From Paratinospora sagittata (Eukaryota; Streptophyta; Magnoliopsida; Ranunculales; Menispermaceae), in contig CM069611.1 in the NCBI GenBank assembly GCA_035771175.1, positions 13,670,366 through 13,734,365 of the forward strand: a stretch of 64,000 nt of DNA, given 5' to 3'. The notes under the pieces were generated by a model, which was not told the origin of the DNA, did no database searches, and was given only the letters and a program-made list of their open reading frames with translations. Shown in pieces: positions 23,101 to 33,038 of this stretch. Position 1 is the first letter of the stretch. Each line of letters starts with the position of its first letter. The position numbers and the translations under genes are program-made.

Positions 23101-23204
23101 AGAAGGATCATGGGAGGCAGCTGACCGATGTTCGCGAATCCTACGCGCCTTCGTTTCTTAGGTTCTGAGGTTGAATCGCCTGGAGGAGCTTGCTTGAGAA
23201 CCAT
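17178..23204 (-). CDS. HAG2: Type-B histone acetyltransferase, N-terminal exons (HAT1/HAG2 family)
   Basis: Enzymes of this family acetylate newly made histone H4 (mainly Lys12 and Lys5) before chromatin assembly. Seven minus-strand exons join with consistent phases and AG/GT borders: 23204-23126, 23025-22984, 22886-22777, 22301-22233, 17568-17530, 17451-17375 and 17277-17178 (516 nt, 172 codons). Exon 1 starts at the ATG 23204 and carries the nuclear-localisation-like PKKRRRVGF. Exon 2 has GVEANECIKIFF. Exons 3-6 have PIDLNQFFGEEGRIYGY, INVWLSSISFRAYADVT, GGKGITELMPALQ and a LVEKRDDFLRTFST block. Exon 7 has SVISNGEVLHHDA. These match the N-terminal domain of the plant family in order and spacing. 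Exon 7 ends GAG|GTATGT. The family protein is about 450-470 residues; the GNAT catalytic part is not found from 17177 down to 1, so the gene either has a very long intron 7 or is truncated. Confidence 0.9.
18632..18814 (+). mobile_element. tRNA-derived SINE with target duplication
   Basis: A 183-bp element with an A-box-like GTTGTTTAGTGG (about 18647-18658) and a B-box-like AAGTTCGATAC (about 18690-18700). It ends in a poly-A tail (18800-18812) followed by gg. It is flanked by a 12-bp duplication, ATCTCAACTTTT, at 18620-18631 and 18815-18826. The boundaries are therefore firm. It lies antisense to the host gene in intron 4. Confidence 0.88.
18840..20233 (+). pseudogene. Copia (SIRE-like) gag zinc knuckles, protease and pre-integrase segment
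   Basis: Frames in order: a basic stretch, then the zinc knuckle CYECNKPGHMRNDC (18948-18989), an acidic Ser/Asp-rich region, and a second Cys/His block KYCNRKGHTIGRC (about 19520-19560). Next come the WVPKSK(V)FYVV segment and the aspartic-protease site WYLDSGCSRHMT (about 19707-19742) with D-S-G intact. A gag-pre-integrase HRR(V)VHVG segment follows (20096-20120) and an H/C-type CEPCQLGKHT at 20200-20230. Stops and frame changes occur near 19021, 19261, 19310 and 19800. It breaks off at 20233 where a minus-strand LTR begins; integrase core, RT and RNase H are absent. Confidence 0.75.
20234..20820 (-). mobile_element. SIRE-like LTR fragment
   Basis: It starts TGTTGGCCCCGATATCTCCA and contains gaggggggtgaattgg and the repeated 'tttctcaactt.cgggtgtgag' phrases. 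The same phrases are seen in the minus-strand LTR at 33039-33420. Only the 3' part of the LTR (in its own orientation) is present. The right limit, near 20780-20820, is approximate. Confidence 0.7.
20859..21000 (-). mobile_element. 3' tail of a poly-A retroposon
   Basis: A poly-T run (about 20859-20870) is followed by tgagaagatacaattgtcct and a GC-rich body (cccgaggggtatccgggccc). Read on the minus strand it is a GC-rich body ending in a poly-A tail. The 5' end and family (SINE or LINE) cannot be fixed. Confidence 0.4.
21084..21416 (+). mobile_element. hAT-type MITE, copy 2
   Basis: 333 bp, closely similar over its length to 6720-7063 (shared 'tgggtgt.ggata', 'attttcaaattct', 'ggatacggggactcgg' and 'gtc.gacacg.gtacgtc'). 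It is flanked by an 8-bp duplication, TCATTCAC, at 21076-21083 and 21417-21424. The left terminal repeat has lost a few bases. It has no coding capacity. Confidence 0.8.
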
Positions 23205-23460
23205 TTCAGAGGTCTTTTAGGGTTTCCCTCAGAGCGGGAAATAAGAGAGGAGAAAATGAAGGGAAAAGCGGGAAAATACTGAAGAGGAAGATGATAGCGA
23301 GCGCTGAACAAAATGCGGGGTTTTTGTGCTGTTGTGTCGAATGGGGATGAACCGATCGGCTTTTCCTTCAGTTCGGTTGCAGTTTGGGATTTTGAAAAGC
23401 AATTGGTTCAATTGGGGTTAACCCAAAACAAACGGACTAGACAGTTAAAATTATAATTTT
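23205..23460 (-). promoter_or_regulatory. 5' UTR and proximal promoter of the HAT1/HAG2 gene, with telo-box
   Basis: The minus strand carries AAACCCTA (plus-strand tagggttt at 23218-23225), about 14 nt upstream of the start codon. This telo-box is common near the transcription start of plant genes active in dividing cells. The surrounding 250 bp are purine/pyrimidine-rich with no obvious TATA box. The function is inferred from the motif only. Confidence 0.5.
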
Positions 23461-23740
23461 GTGTAACCTTAACACTTCTTCATTTTAACTCACCAATGGC
23501 CGATGTGTGCTAACACCACCCCCTTCTTTAACCCTACTAACACCACCCTCTCCTTCGTCTTCAACTAAATCAACATCTAGCAATCAAAAGGGGAATTTGC
23601 AAAAATATTGTGTTTAAAAATTAACTTTGCAAAAATAGCATGTTTTTTAATTAGTTAAAAGTAGCATGTTTGGCTTGATAAAAAGACAGAAATGTCTTTA
23701 TTATTATAAATGTATTTGAATACCATCATTTTCTATTTCA
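23460..23740. other. Upstream region of the HAT1/HAG2 gene
   Basis: AT-rich sequence with a C-rich island (about 23500-23570, repeated 'aacaccacc'). I see no gene or element boundary. Confidence 0.4.
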
Positions 23741-23749
23741 TAACATCTC

Positions 23750-24059
23750 ATTCAAGATATGAATTTTGTAACTTCTAAATTAGTGATAAATTTAACTTTA
23801 AAACCAATGGAATTAAATTTGTAACCATTAGATTTATTGATATATTGTAAATGTAATTTAACCCCTCCATTATAGTCAAGAACCTATACAAATGGGTGTT
23901 TGAGTTATAAACAATTTACACAAATTTAGTACAAGTCTAGATCAATAAGACAATATAAATTTCTTCCCTATTTTTCCATTTCTTCTCTTAAACATGTATC
24001 ATTTTATTTGTTAATTTTTAGTAGTTTTCTTTTCATTATACAACACGTTATCAGCACGA
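23750..24059 (+). mobile_element. Copia-type LTR end with half-tRNA primer-binding site
   Basis: The sequence ...cattatacaaca is followed directly by acgttatcagcacga (24045-24059). This is the primer-binding site used by many plant Ty1/copia elements, complementary to an internal part of initiator tRNA-Met. The preceding AT-rich 250-300 bp would be the short 5' LTR; its left end is not visible. No copia gag follows. Confidence 0.5.
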
Positions 24060-24114
24060 AGACTTTGAAAATTGGAGGATATTGTGATCCGTGAAATGCA
24101 AGGGTTGTCTAAGT

Positions 24115-24290
24115 TCGTGTGATTCCAAGTCTTAAGCCAATTACTCGTTCAAGGGCCAAGAAATTTCAAACAAAGCTTAAACTGCTTCTTAAAGAGAATC
24201 TAGCTCATTTGAAGGAGTTAGAGTCCAAAGCAAAGGAGTTAAAGCCCACATTGATCACATTACTCATTTGCTTGGAAGATTAGTCACAGA
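24115..24290 (+). pseudogene. C-terminal tail of a Ty3/gypsy polyprotein, second copy
   Basis: An open stretch reads K-P-I-T-R-S-R-A-K-K-F, then a Lys/Leu/Glu-rich helix and a stop near 24283. The ITRSRAKKF block is the same plant gypsy C-terminal signature as at 1260-1545, but on the plus strand. No integrase precedes it; upstream is the copia-type primer-binding site, so the junction is chimeric or rearranged. Confidence 0.5.
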
Positions 24291-24478
24291 TTGAATATAA
24301 GGGGTAATTTTGGAAGCTCAAATCTTTCGATCGAGATCGAGTTTGAAGGTCTGTCATAACTTGTTGGAAAGATTAACGTCTTAACTTCCTTTCCCTATTT
24401 TGTAGCACCAAATTTGAAGTTTTCTTGTGATGACCCTAGTTTTCAATCAAGAAAACATCAGGCCATCCTAGCTAGTAC

Positions 24479-27359
24479 TATGGCGACCCCGCACCCCGGA
24501 CCACCAATCCCGCTAGGAATGGCATGCGGAATACCGGGCCTGGACGCCCGGCGTAGGCATCTCAAACCAGTCCTCAACCCTCGTGAGGGGGTTGAGACTG
24601 TACGAGCCTTATCCCAAACAACGCATAATATAAACAGGTACTCCATAAAAATGAACCATAAATAAAATCATCATAATCCCTACAGTCCATGAAGATTGAC
24701 ATACACATAAAGTCCAAAATTAAGGGTACAAAAAAATAGTCATATGTCCACATGGTCTATCTAACAAGTCTCAACTCACCCATACTACAATGTGGTAAAT
24801 GTTATAATTACATAGTCCAAAATATAATACATCATAATTTAAAACACAGTTCAATCAAAATGCCTCTCAACTCACATCGAGGCCTTGGATTCTCTCGCCG
24901 ACAAGGCCCTCAAGATATGACTACTCCTTTGCCCTTATTCAGGACAAAAAGACCTGAAAAAGGAAAATGAGGGTGAGCCAACGGTGCCCAGTGAATAGAA
25001 TTCAAATATGTTATCAATACTCATCAATAAATATCATGTATGCATGTCAATGTGTAGCATGATTAAAAGCTCATAACATATAGATATCAAGCATTTATAA
25101 TAAGTTCGATGCAAGTAAAAGCTTATCAATTTGGATCCACATTCCACATGCATTAGGGTTATTACTAGTGCACGTCTATTTCACCGTACCGTTCTCATAC
25201 CCAATCATGTTGATTTGGGGTTACTAGTGCACGTCTATTTTACCGTACCGTTCTCATCCCCAAATATTTCCTTTTTAAAACCCTCCTATGACAAGGTTAA
25301 GTCCCCCTATTAGCCAGATAGATGGGCCCAACCAAAGTCATAAGGTTTTCTCAAATCAATGCATCATTCAAAACATTATGACACATTCATGCTTTCAACA
25401 TACAATATATATAAGTGATATGATGACATAAAAGATATAATCATAAATGAAGTCTACTCACAACCAAGCCTCGCGAGAGTATCTAACCACACACGGACAC
25501 CAAACCGAATCAACCCAATCAAGGTCCTGAAACATTTATCAATATCCAACCATACATCAATTTTTATGCTCAATCACATAGACATTACACATCAACCCTA
25601 AATCAGCCCACATATAGACAATAGGCCTAAATCTCATTTAATCCCATCATTCAACTCAAATCACATGACTTAGGCCTCTAATGCATAGTTTTCATTCATA
25701 AACCATTCAATTAATCAAAAATACTAATTTTCAATTCCTTAGCTATGAACATGCCCAAATTGGGTCACTTGATCACAAGTACGTATAACTTATTATATGG
25801 TCACAACCACCAAATCAGTAGCATAATCCTGATCATGCTTAATTAGACATAAATTGCATCAATTCAATGATTCTAGGCCAAAAGCATCAAAAGCCTTAAA
25901 ATATGAAATTTTCCATACTTAGGCCATATTGCCTATTTACACTAGGTCATCATGTTCAACCATGTATATCACTGATTTTGCATCATGGGCTCATCAACAA
26001 TGGCAACTAGGTCAACATAGTTGACATGCAAGCTATTTGGAAAGGTCTAAGTTCATATTCTAAATTTAGGTATAATATAAACAACTCTACAAATTTTCCA
26101 TTTAATATTCTGTTCAAATGTATCAAGCTGCCAACAGAAATATTTAATCACAAAATCAACCGTACAGATTGAAGTATGTTAAGAGGCAAACCTTATGTCC
26201 AAAAATCAGCTCAATCCATTAGTGGATCGAAAAGATAAGATTCTTTGATGAACAAGTCTCTAATCAGACAATTTCTCCTTTCCTGATGCAAATACTTTAA
26301 CTCAGGTGACTATAGCACACAAAATACTTCACCTACAAACATCTCAACCGTCATAATGTAGAAAAATATGTTGTGAACCATCTTCGCAAATATCATATCC
26401 ATCCAACGGTAGATTTAGGAGATCTATTAGTGTGATCTAAACTGCGCAAGAAATCCAGACTTTCTGACCAGATTTGTTTGGGAGGTTATATCTTTCAAAC
26501 GAAAAATCCAATCAAGATCTCCACCGACCATAATGAATACCCATAAGATTCGAACTTGCTGACAAAGTTTGAGCTCAATCTGACTGTATAGCACAAAGAT
26601 CCAGCTCTTTGATGAAAACGTTGCTGAGATTTCCCTCAAAGCAACTTCCTCTTTCTTTCTCTTCTTCTTTCATTTCTCTTCTTTTTTCCTTTCCCTCCAC
26701 TCACCTCACTCTCTAGGACTTCCTTGGAGAAGAGAAGTGGGCATGGGACACTTGTCCAATTTCATGCACCAACTTGACATATGTTGGTCTCATGCACCAA
26801 CTTGACATGTGTTGGTCTCATGCACCAACTTGACATGTATTGGAGAAGAGAAATGGGGCATGAGACACTTGTCTATTATCATGCATCAACTTGACATTGT
26901 TGGTCTCATGCACCAACTTGACATGTGTTGGAGAAAAGAAATGGGGTATGGGACACTTGTCCATTTTCATGCACCAATTTGACATGTGTAGGTCTCATAC
27001 TAGCCATACCAACCACATGTGCTTTAACCAGTCTTATGCTTGCATGTATTTTAAATGTCCATCCATCTAATACACCAAATTTTTTATTCTCATTTATCCT
27101 TTTATTCAATCAATCCTAACCCATATCAATTCATAGTTTAATGGGCCCATGCATAAATAATAACATATGCATTATACTTTAATTTAACATGACCCATTTA
27201 CAATTTATAATGCACATATTTATATACATTATCAAGCATCAAATATACAAACATTAAACAACCATAAAACAAACACCAAACATACCAAGGCAACACATAG
27301 AGTTTGGGCAAAATGCAATTGGGTTATGGGCTAGATGAAATAATTTACAGGGCGTCACA
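24479..27359 (-). mobile_element. Solo LTR nested in a related LTR
   Basis: 2881 bp, flanked by AGTAC at 24474-24478 and 27360-27364. It begins TATGGCGACCCCGCACCCC, matching the TGTGACGACCCCACACCCC start of the LTR at 39213 apart from a few substitutions, and ends ...GGGCGTCACA. It has no coding region. Short frames at 24414-24970 and 26900-27119 are incidental. It contains a minisatellite at 26725-27000. Confidence 0.75.
26725..27000. repeat. Minisatellite within the LTR
   Basis: Repeated 'tcatgcaccaacttgacatg' and 'gttggtc' units of about 33-35 bp, mixed with a longer 'gagaagagaaatggggcatg' unit that recurs at about 26730, 26843 and 26932. The two repeat orders are interleaved (a higher-order pattern of roughly 100 bp). 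Confidence 0.75.
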
Positions 27360-27695
27360 AGTACCTTCTCTAATAAGGTACTAGTAACCCTCAGCCTCTA
27401 CTCATGTCACCATTTCCACAAAACATCAACCATGAACAAGTCAAACCAGGCATAGATAAACACAAGACAAAGATAATCAACCAAAGTGCGGGATATAACA
27501 AGAAGTTAAGTAAAGTGTAATTATTACAGTAATCCATTTCCAACTATAGTTTCAAAGTCAAACAAAAATTAAAATCTCCTAGTCCATAATTCAATATGCC
27601 TCCCGCTCCATCTAGCACTCACTAATGCAAAAATGATGGAGACAACACCGGGAGAGATGATCAGTATCCTATGATCTTGCCCTTGTCTATGCTTA

Positions 27696-28314
27696 TCTTA
27701 TACAATAATGGATACAATAAAACTTTTGGTATCTGTTTGGAACACTTAGTATCGGTTAATAATTTTGCCTAATAATATAAGAATGATTCTATGTGCTTCA
27801 ATTCTACATTCTAGCAATTACTTCTTATAACATGATGTTGCATCTAATTTTCAAATATTGAATGCATCTATGGAATTCTTGGCTATGGTATTATTTCAAA
27901 TATTTTAAAAGAGCCCATGAATATTCAATATTGAAATCTATTTCTCATTGTGCTTAATGATAAATTTTGTTTCTCGTATGTCTTTCTTGCGATGTGGCAT
28001 TCCTTATGCATTCTCACGTGCCTAACCATGACATGTTGTCATGAATCCTCTTGAGGATGAATGCATAAAGTAAGGGGGGGTCTCCATATCTTTTTGAAAG
28101 GGGGAGCTTCGTGTTTTGATGCTATACTATAGGATCTAGACTATGGGATCTCGATACTTCTTCCACCTTTTTTATTATGACAAAGGAGGAGAAGAAGAAA
28201 TAAAGAAGAACGAGAAGAGAAATAGAAAAGATAAATGAAAAATAAAATGATTTATCCTTTTTGCTTCAATGCCTATATTTCTTTATTATTTGTTATCATA
28301 AAAAAATGAGAGAT
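27696..28314 (+). mobile_element. 3' non-coding region and polypurine tract of a SIRE-like element
   Basis: Plus-strand sequence leading to an LTR start. It includes a 'gggggtctccat' segment, 'tttttattatgacaaaggag', a purine-rich block (28185-28245), and an A/G-rich tract (taaaaaaatgagagat, 28299-28314) immediately before TGTTGG at 28315. The same tract, reversed, borders the LTR at 33039-35000. RNase H and other coding parts are absent. Confidence 0.6.
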
Positions 28315-29944
28315 TGTTGGCCTAAGTGGTTCATCACTTAGTACACTCCTAAGGGTTTTGATGCTTACAAATAACATACTGCTTGGTGTTAATGTTTCAA
28401 TCAAGTATATATTTCAGCACCTCAAGAAAGCAAATAGTAGAAGAACAATTCGATCGAGAACTGCAAAATCACATCACACGATCGAAGTTCATGATTGCTC
28501 ATGACAACGAAAGATTTCCAAGTGCAAACAATGTGATGAATTATGAGAGGAACAAATAAAGAATGTAATGTAACTTTCCTTATTTTTTATTGGTCAAATG
28601 TTTTTCAAAACCACGCACGATTCTCTTGCATACATTTCTCAAAATCACGCATAAATTTCTTTGCGTGTGTTGATCGATATGTTTTAAAGGTATTTTAAAT
28701 GATTTAAATTCTCAATTATTTTAAGTGTTTGATTTGATTGAAGTTTAGTCGATTTAATCGAGTTTTAAATGAAAAATCAAAATTGTTTTTAAGTGACTAT
28801 CAAGATGCTAATACATCTTTCAGGACACTAATGTTTTAACAGCGCTCTCCTGGACTTGGTAAGTCAGGACGCTGATGAAACATTAAGACGCTGATAGAGT
28901 TCAAGGTTGAAATGTACTTATTCATCAGGACGCTTACTTCATCAGTAGCGGCCTCATTTAAGTCAACCTGTGAACTTTTCAGGACGCTGATTCAGTATCG
29001 ACTCGCTGATTGTTTTTTGAGTTTTAAATGTTTTAATCTTTAAGGACGCTGATAGTTATAAGTTAGAAAACTATTAGGACGTTGCCTAATCAAGAATGCC
29101 CTCGCTTAAAGACCAACTTAGTAACTCTCAAGACGTTGATCGTTCTTCAGCGTACTTATTGTTTTTATGAATTAAAAATATCATCACGCTTACTCGTTAG
29201 TAGCGCCCTTGTGACTTTAAATATTTTAAAATAAGGCAGGACGCTAATTGTGGATTAACGCCCTCATGTAGTTTAGTCGTTTTAATCCCCAAGTAAGTTA
29301 GGACGCTTACGATTAAGTAACGTCTTCACTTCACAGTTTAACTTGACGTTTATGGCCCATGAGCGCTCTCAAAGAACAAAATGACAAAGTTGGTATTATG
29401 TGTCAGGACGTTGATTGACCAATCAGGACGCTAATTCAACACTGTCACAAAGTTGTGTCTCTGCACTTTTCAATTTACTTTTTCATAACTTTTTATACAC
29501 AAAAACCTTTTTAGATTTGTCAGAGATTTCCTCTGATACACGAAATCACGATTCTTGAAACCTTCCTTATTCGTGTAATCTGAAAAGAATCAGAATATTC
29601 ATGAAGATTGCATTTGCCATCTTCGTGAAAGATTCTAGCTGTTGTGAGTAAACGATCATTTTGAAATTCAAATTCAAATGACCAACAACTTCATTTCTAC
29701 TGAGTCTATATATACCAACACTTATACTCAAACCAGACACCAAAAAATTTATTTATCAAATACTTTTGAAAGTTAGTCGAATTTTCAATTTGATTTTAGA
29801 ACTTAAACTGTTTTAGTTCTCAAAGTGATTTCTTTGAAACTTAGTTTATTCAAAAGATTTTCATGCTGAGCTTAATATCTATCTATCTTTGAAAATCTAT
29901 TTGAAAGATATTGACTATTTTCTACTCAAATTTTCAGCACAGTC
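28315..29944 (+). mobile_element. SIRE-like LTR (3' LTR), left part
   Basis: It starts TGTTGGCCTAAGTGG directly after a polypurine tract, so it is a 3' LTR. It shares its whole layout with the solo LTR at 40258-43066: a gttttgatgcttacaaa start, an array of aggacgct/agcgccctc motifs (28800-29420), a TATA-like tatatata at 29707-29714, and a 'caaattttcagcac' segment at the break. It is interrupted at 29944/29945. Sequence like its continuation appears at 44835. Confidence 0.7.
28800..29714 (+). promoter_or_regulatory. LTR promoter region with AGGACGCT/AGCGCCCTC array
   Basis: About ten diverged units in which aggacgct(t/a)a(c/t) is followed 5-12 bp later by gtagcgccctc or a variant. The two halves are imperfect complements and could form short hairpins. 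The array stops about 290 bp before tatatata (29707-29714). Confidence 0.5.
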
Positions 29945-31647
29945 TGTTAGCCTAGTATAACAGTCCAAGAGGGGCACCATAGGACTTTGCAAATTTTTGC
30001 ATTACCTTTCTAATATTTTAATTGAACAATTAAAGTGCGCAGTTGGTAACAATCCAAATAACAAGATGCAGGAAAATAAATGGACACAAAGAATTTAGAG
30101 TGGTCTGGTTCCCCTTGAACCTACGTTCACTACCCAATAACACTGATCTGGATTTCCCAATCCACTATTGGCTAATCACTTACGAGCGGATTAGAAGTCG
30201 TTTACACTAACCAACATCAGGGCCTGTTTAGAAAGCTACTACACCGCTAACCTACACGAGGGCTTGGCTAGTAAGCCATAACTTGTAACCCACTTACAAG
30301 CATGGTTACATGTCGTACAAAGTTTGGTAATATCTCGGTTGACTTAACCAAGTTAACAATGCATCAAGATTACAAAGACATAAAGAAGTAAATAACAACA
30401 CTCTCAACAATTTAAGCTTACAATCTTGATTAAGTCAACAATTACTATTCCAACCACTATGATTCTAAATGAAGTGCAATGTTGAAATAGTTTCTCAAAA
30501 ATACATGCAACCGATTCAAAGTATTTTTATGTGAGTTCAAGAATCATATGCATACATGTATTTCTAAATATTGATTCTAAGTATGATTAATGAAGCACAA
30601 AAATCAATATGCAAGTTGTTGATCCAAACTTATCGATTCAAAATAATCAATGTTCAAGTATGTGAATCAATATACACAAGTTATGATCAAAGCAATTGAT
30701 TAAAAAAATATGTATTAAGTACAAGAATCGATGTTAATCAAACCACATGAACCCACCATCAAGATAATCTAAGATTAAAGCACAAGTATGGTTTCACACA
30801 ATAAATAATTTTTTTTTGATAATGTATTAAAACAAGCAATAAAAATTGTTTTCACTCAATACACAAACACTAAAATCGAAAAAGAAAAGTTACCCAACTT
30901 AGGTAGCATGAAGATCATCGATTATCCAAGGTGTATGCGGTTAAGGGATTTCTCAGGATTTCTCTTTCAAGTATGATCAAGAACGACAAGTATGTGATGA
31001 AGAACACCTTGATCAAAGCCCTAGAACTCCTTTCTAGTTTCTCAAAGATTTTGGAATGATTAGGAAAACTCTTCAAAAGATTGAATCAAAGAACTCAAAT
31101 GTAGTGAACTTTTGCTTTGAATGAAGGATTAAATGGCTCAAGAACTTGTTTAGGACGAGTATAAATGATGTAAAAAAAATCGCACAAGTTCTTTGGATTT
31201 TGCAAAAGTTGTTATTCAAATGAGCAAGTGTGGTAATTATAAACAAACACCACATAGAGGCACATGAACGCGTTCCTTAACATAGGAGCACGTTTCTGGT
31301 TTGAAATCTGAAAACTTTTAAATTTTTCTCCAATTAAGGAGTGTGTTCCTCAATATGTCCGTTGGACATAGGAACAGGTTCCTTCAACAAGAACCACTGA
31401 TTCTTAATTTGTTCCCATTTTGCTCTTGGCAACGGTAACACTTTCCTCCTTTAAGGAGTGCGTTCCTTTTCCTTGATCAGAAAAAATCTGAGTCTCAGGA
31501 AAAGCCACAGGAGCGCGTTCCTTAACCCTGATAAAAAAATCATTAAGTCACGGGAAAAAGCTTAGGAACGCGTTCCTTCACTAAGTAAAAAAGACTTGAT
31601 TTTTTATCATTTTGGGTTTAGGGCATTATCAAAAACATAGATTAACA
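29945..31647 (-). mobile_element. Second copia LTR type
   Basis: It starts TGTTAGCCTAGTATAACAG and ends ...acatagattaaca (31647). Read on the minus strand it starts TGTTAATC and continues with a TTTTTGATAATGCCC phrase, as many copia LTRs do. It carries five copies of a ggaacgcgttcc-like palindrome (31261-31580), and a TATA-like motif on the minus strand near 31228-31245. No matching 5-bp duplication was found at its two ends, so it may be part of a larger element. Confidence 0.5.
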
Positions 31648-33038
31648 TTTTAAAACATTTTTGACACGATTAAGGTATAATTAACACAGTTAAAACATGA
31701 GCAATTTAATCGATTAAACCAATGATAAAAATAATAAGTACAAAACATGTGAGACAATAAAACCATGCAAAGTTATAATATACCGATAATGAGTCGGGTT
31801 ATCTTATCTACAGGAAATTATTACTCTATCAATTACCGTTTCACAGATTTCAAACTTTATTTAGACAATCAAATGGAGATATTAAACGGGTTAAAATGCG
31901 AGAAATTAAATGAAATTAAAGCAATTGAAAGTAAAGAGAATTCAATATAGGGATAAATCTAGAGATTTGATTTCACTTAGTTTGCAAATCAAGATTAATT
32001 GGGGTTATTCATCATTAAATTCATTTCCAAGTTTATAAATCAAACCCAATGTTTATCAATCCCCTCTCTCGAGTGCCAGATCTTGAATTTATAAGTGGGG
32101 TTGAATCTCGACTTCTCGATAAAAACCCAATTCCCAATTATGCATTAAGTTTTAGGGACTTCTCAATGAATAAACTTGAGAAATTGCATTAATAATGAAT
32201 AAAATCCACAATCAATCCATCAAAATCAAACTAAGATCCATCTAATCTCTAGATAATAGAATTAGTTCATGGACATGATTACAAGAGAGAAATTGAAAGA
32301 AGAAATCATCAAGATAAATTGTAAATGGAAGAAAAGTAAGAAAACCCCTTTTCCTTCAACAATTTCTTTACAACTCTAATTCTTCTTCAACTTCTTCTTT
32401 TGCTCTCCTCCTTATCCTCTACCCTCAACTACAAGAAAAGTTCTACAAAATGAAGTCTAGATGTTTCTAATCTAACCCTAAGTGAAATTATATACAAAAG
32501 TGTGCAAAACTACCAAAAAACCCCAAAAGAAACCCTCAAAAAGCCCCAAAATTGCGAAAACCCAAGACCTAGAATTGATGTAACGCTGCAGTGCTACACC
32601 GCTAATTTTTATACATTTTGGGCGCTGCAGCAATTCCCTAAGCACTGCAGCGCCCAGAGTGTTGCAAGTGCAAAAATTGTACTCATATGCCTTAGTTGAT
32701 TTTTCCATTCTTTCTCCACTTTTTGTGCACTTTTCGTTCATGATCTTGGCCACTTTTCTTCATCGTTTGAGCCTCATTTTACCACACTTTGAAACTCTTA
32801 TTCACCTAAACAACATCACACAAAAGCAAGTAAATCCATCATACTAATCAAATGCTAAAACTCGAAGTGCAACTATGCACTGCAACATGAAACATGATAA
32901 TATGAAAATGACACTAATAATTTTTGAAACAATTCCTAAAAATCATATTTATTTTCCTAAACTAACCTAATGCATTTTATTCATAAAAACAACTAAAACT
33001 AACCTATAAAACTCATAAAAACACTAAAATGAACCTAA
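31648..33038 (-). mobile_element. Gypsy-type LTR, truncated
   Basis: It contains 'gttataatataccgat' and 'gagtcgggttatc' near 31775-31805, like the start of the LTR at 45004-46578. The order of its other blocks also matches, including a ctgcagcgcc-rich cluster (32578-32660) and a minus-strand TATA-like motif near 32490. The terminal TGTTACG of that family is missing and the right end is cut by the LTR at 33039. The coding-like frames at 32478-32847 overlap in both directions and are not genes. Confidence 0.5.

Larger units (their letters stand above)
24426..27695 (-). mobile_element. Second copy of the TGTGA..TCACA LTR family, truncated
   Basis: It starts TGTGATGACCCTAGTTTTC, the reverse complement of the end of the LTR at 10999. 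It continues after the inner insertion at 27360 with the reverse complement of 10660-10990. It is truncated near 27695 at 'gcccttgtcta', where a SIRE-like 3' region begins. It is the host for the nested LTR 24479-27359. Confidence 0.65.

Noticed and set aside
24414..24970. Small ORFs at the start of the nested LTR
   Set aside because: They cross LTR borders and lie in GC-rich LTR termini; no conserved features.
29940..31652. A clean solo LTR with a 5-bp duplication
   Set aside because: The bases after 31647 do not match CAGTC at 29940-29944; the alternative right end near 31686 gives only a 4/5 match and a non-canonical fit.
32478..32847. Paired sense and antisense ORFs in the truncated gypsy LTR
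   Set aside because: Mutually overlapping frames in LTR sequence, absent as ORFs in the related LTR at 45004-46578.
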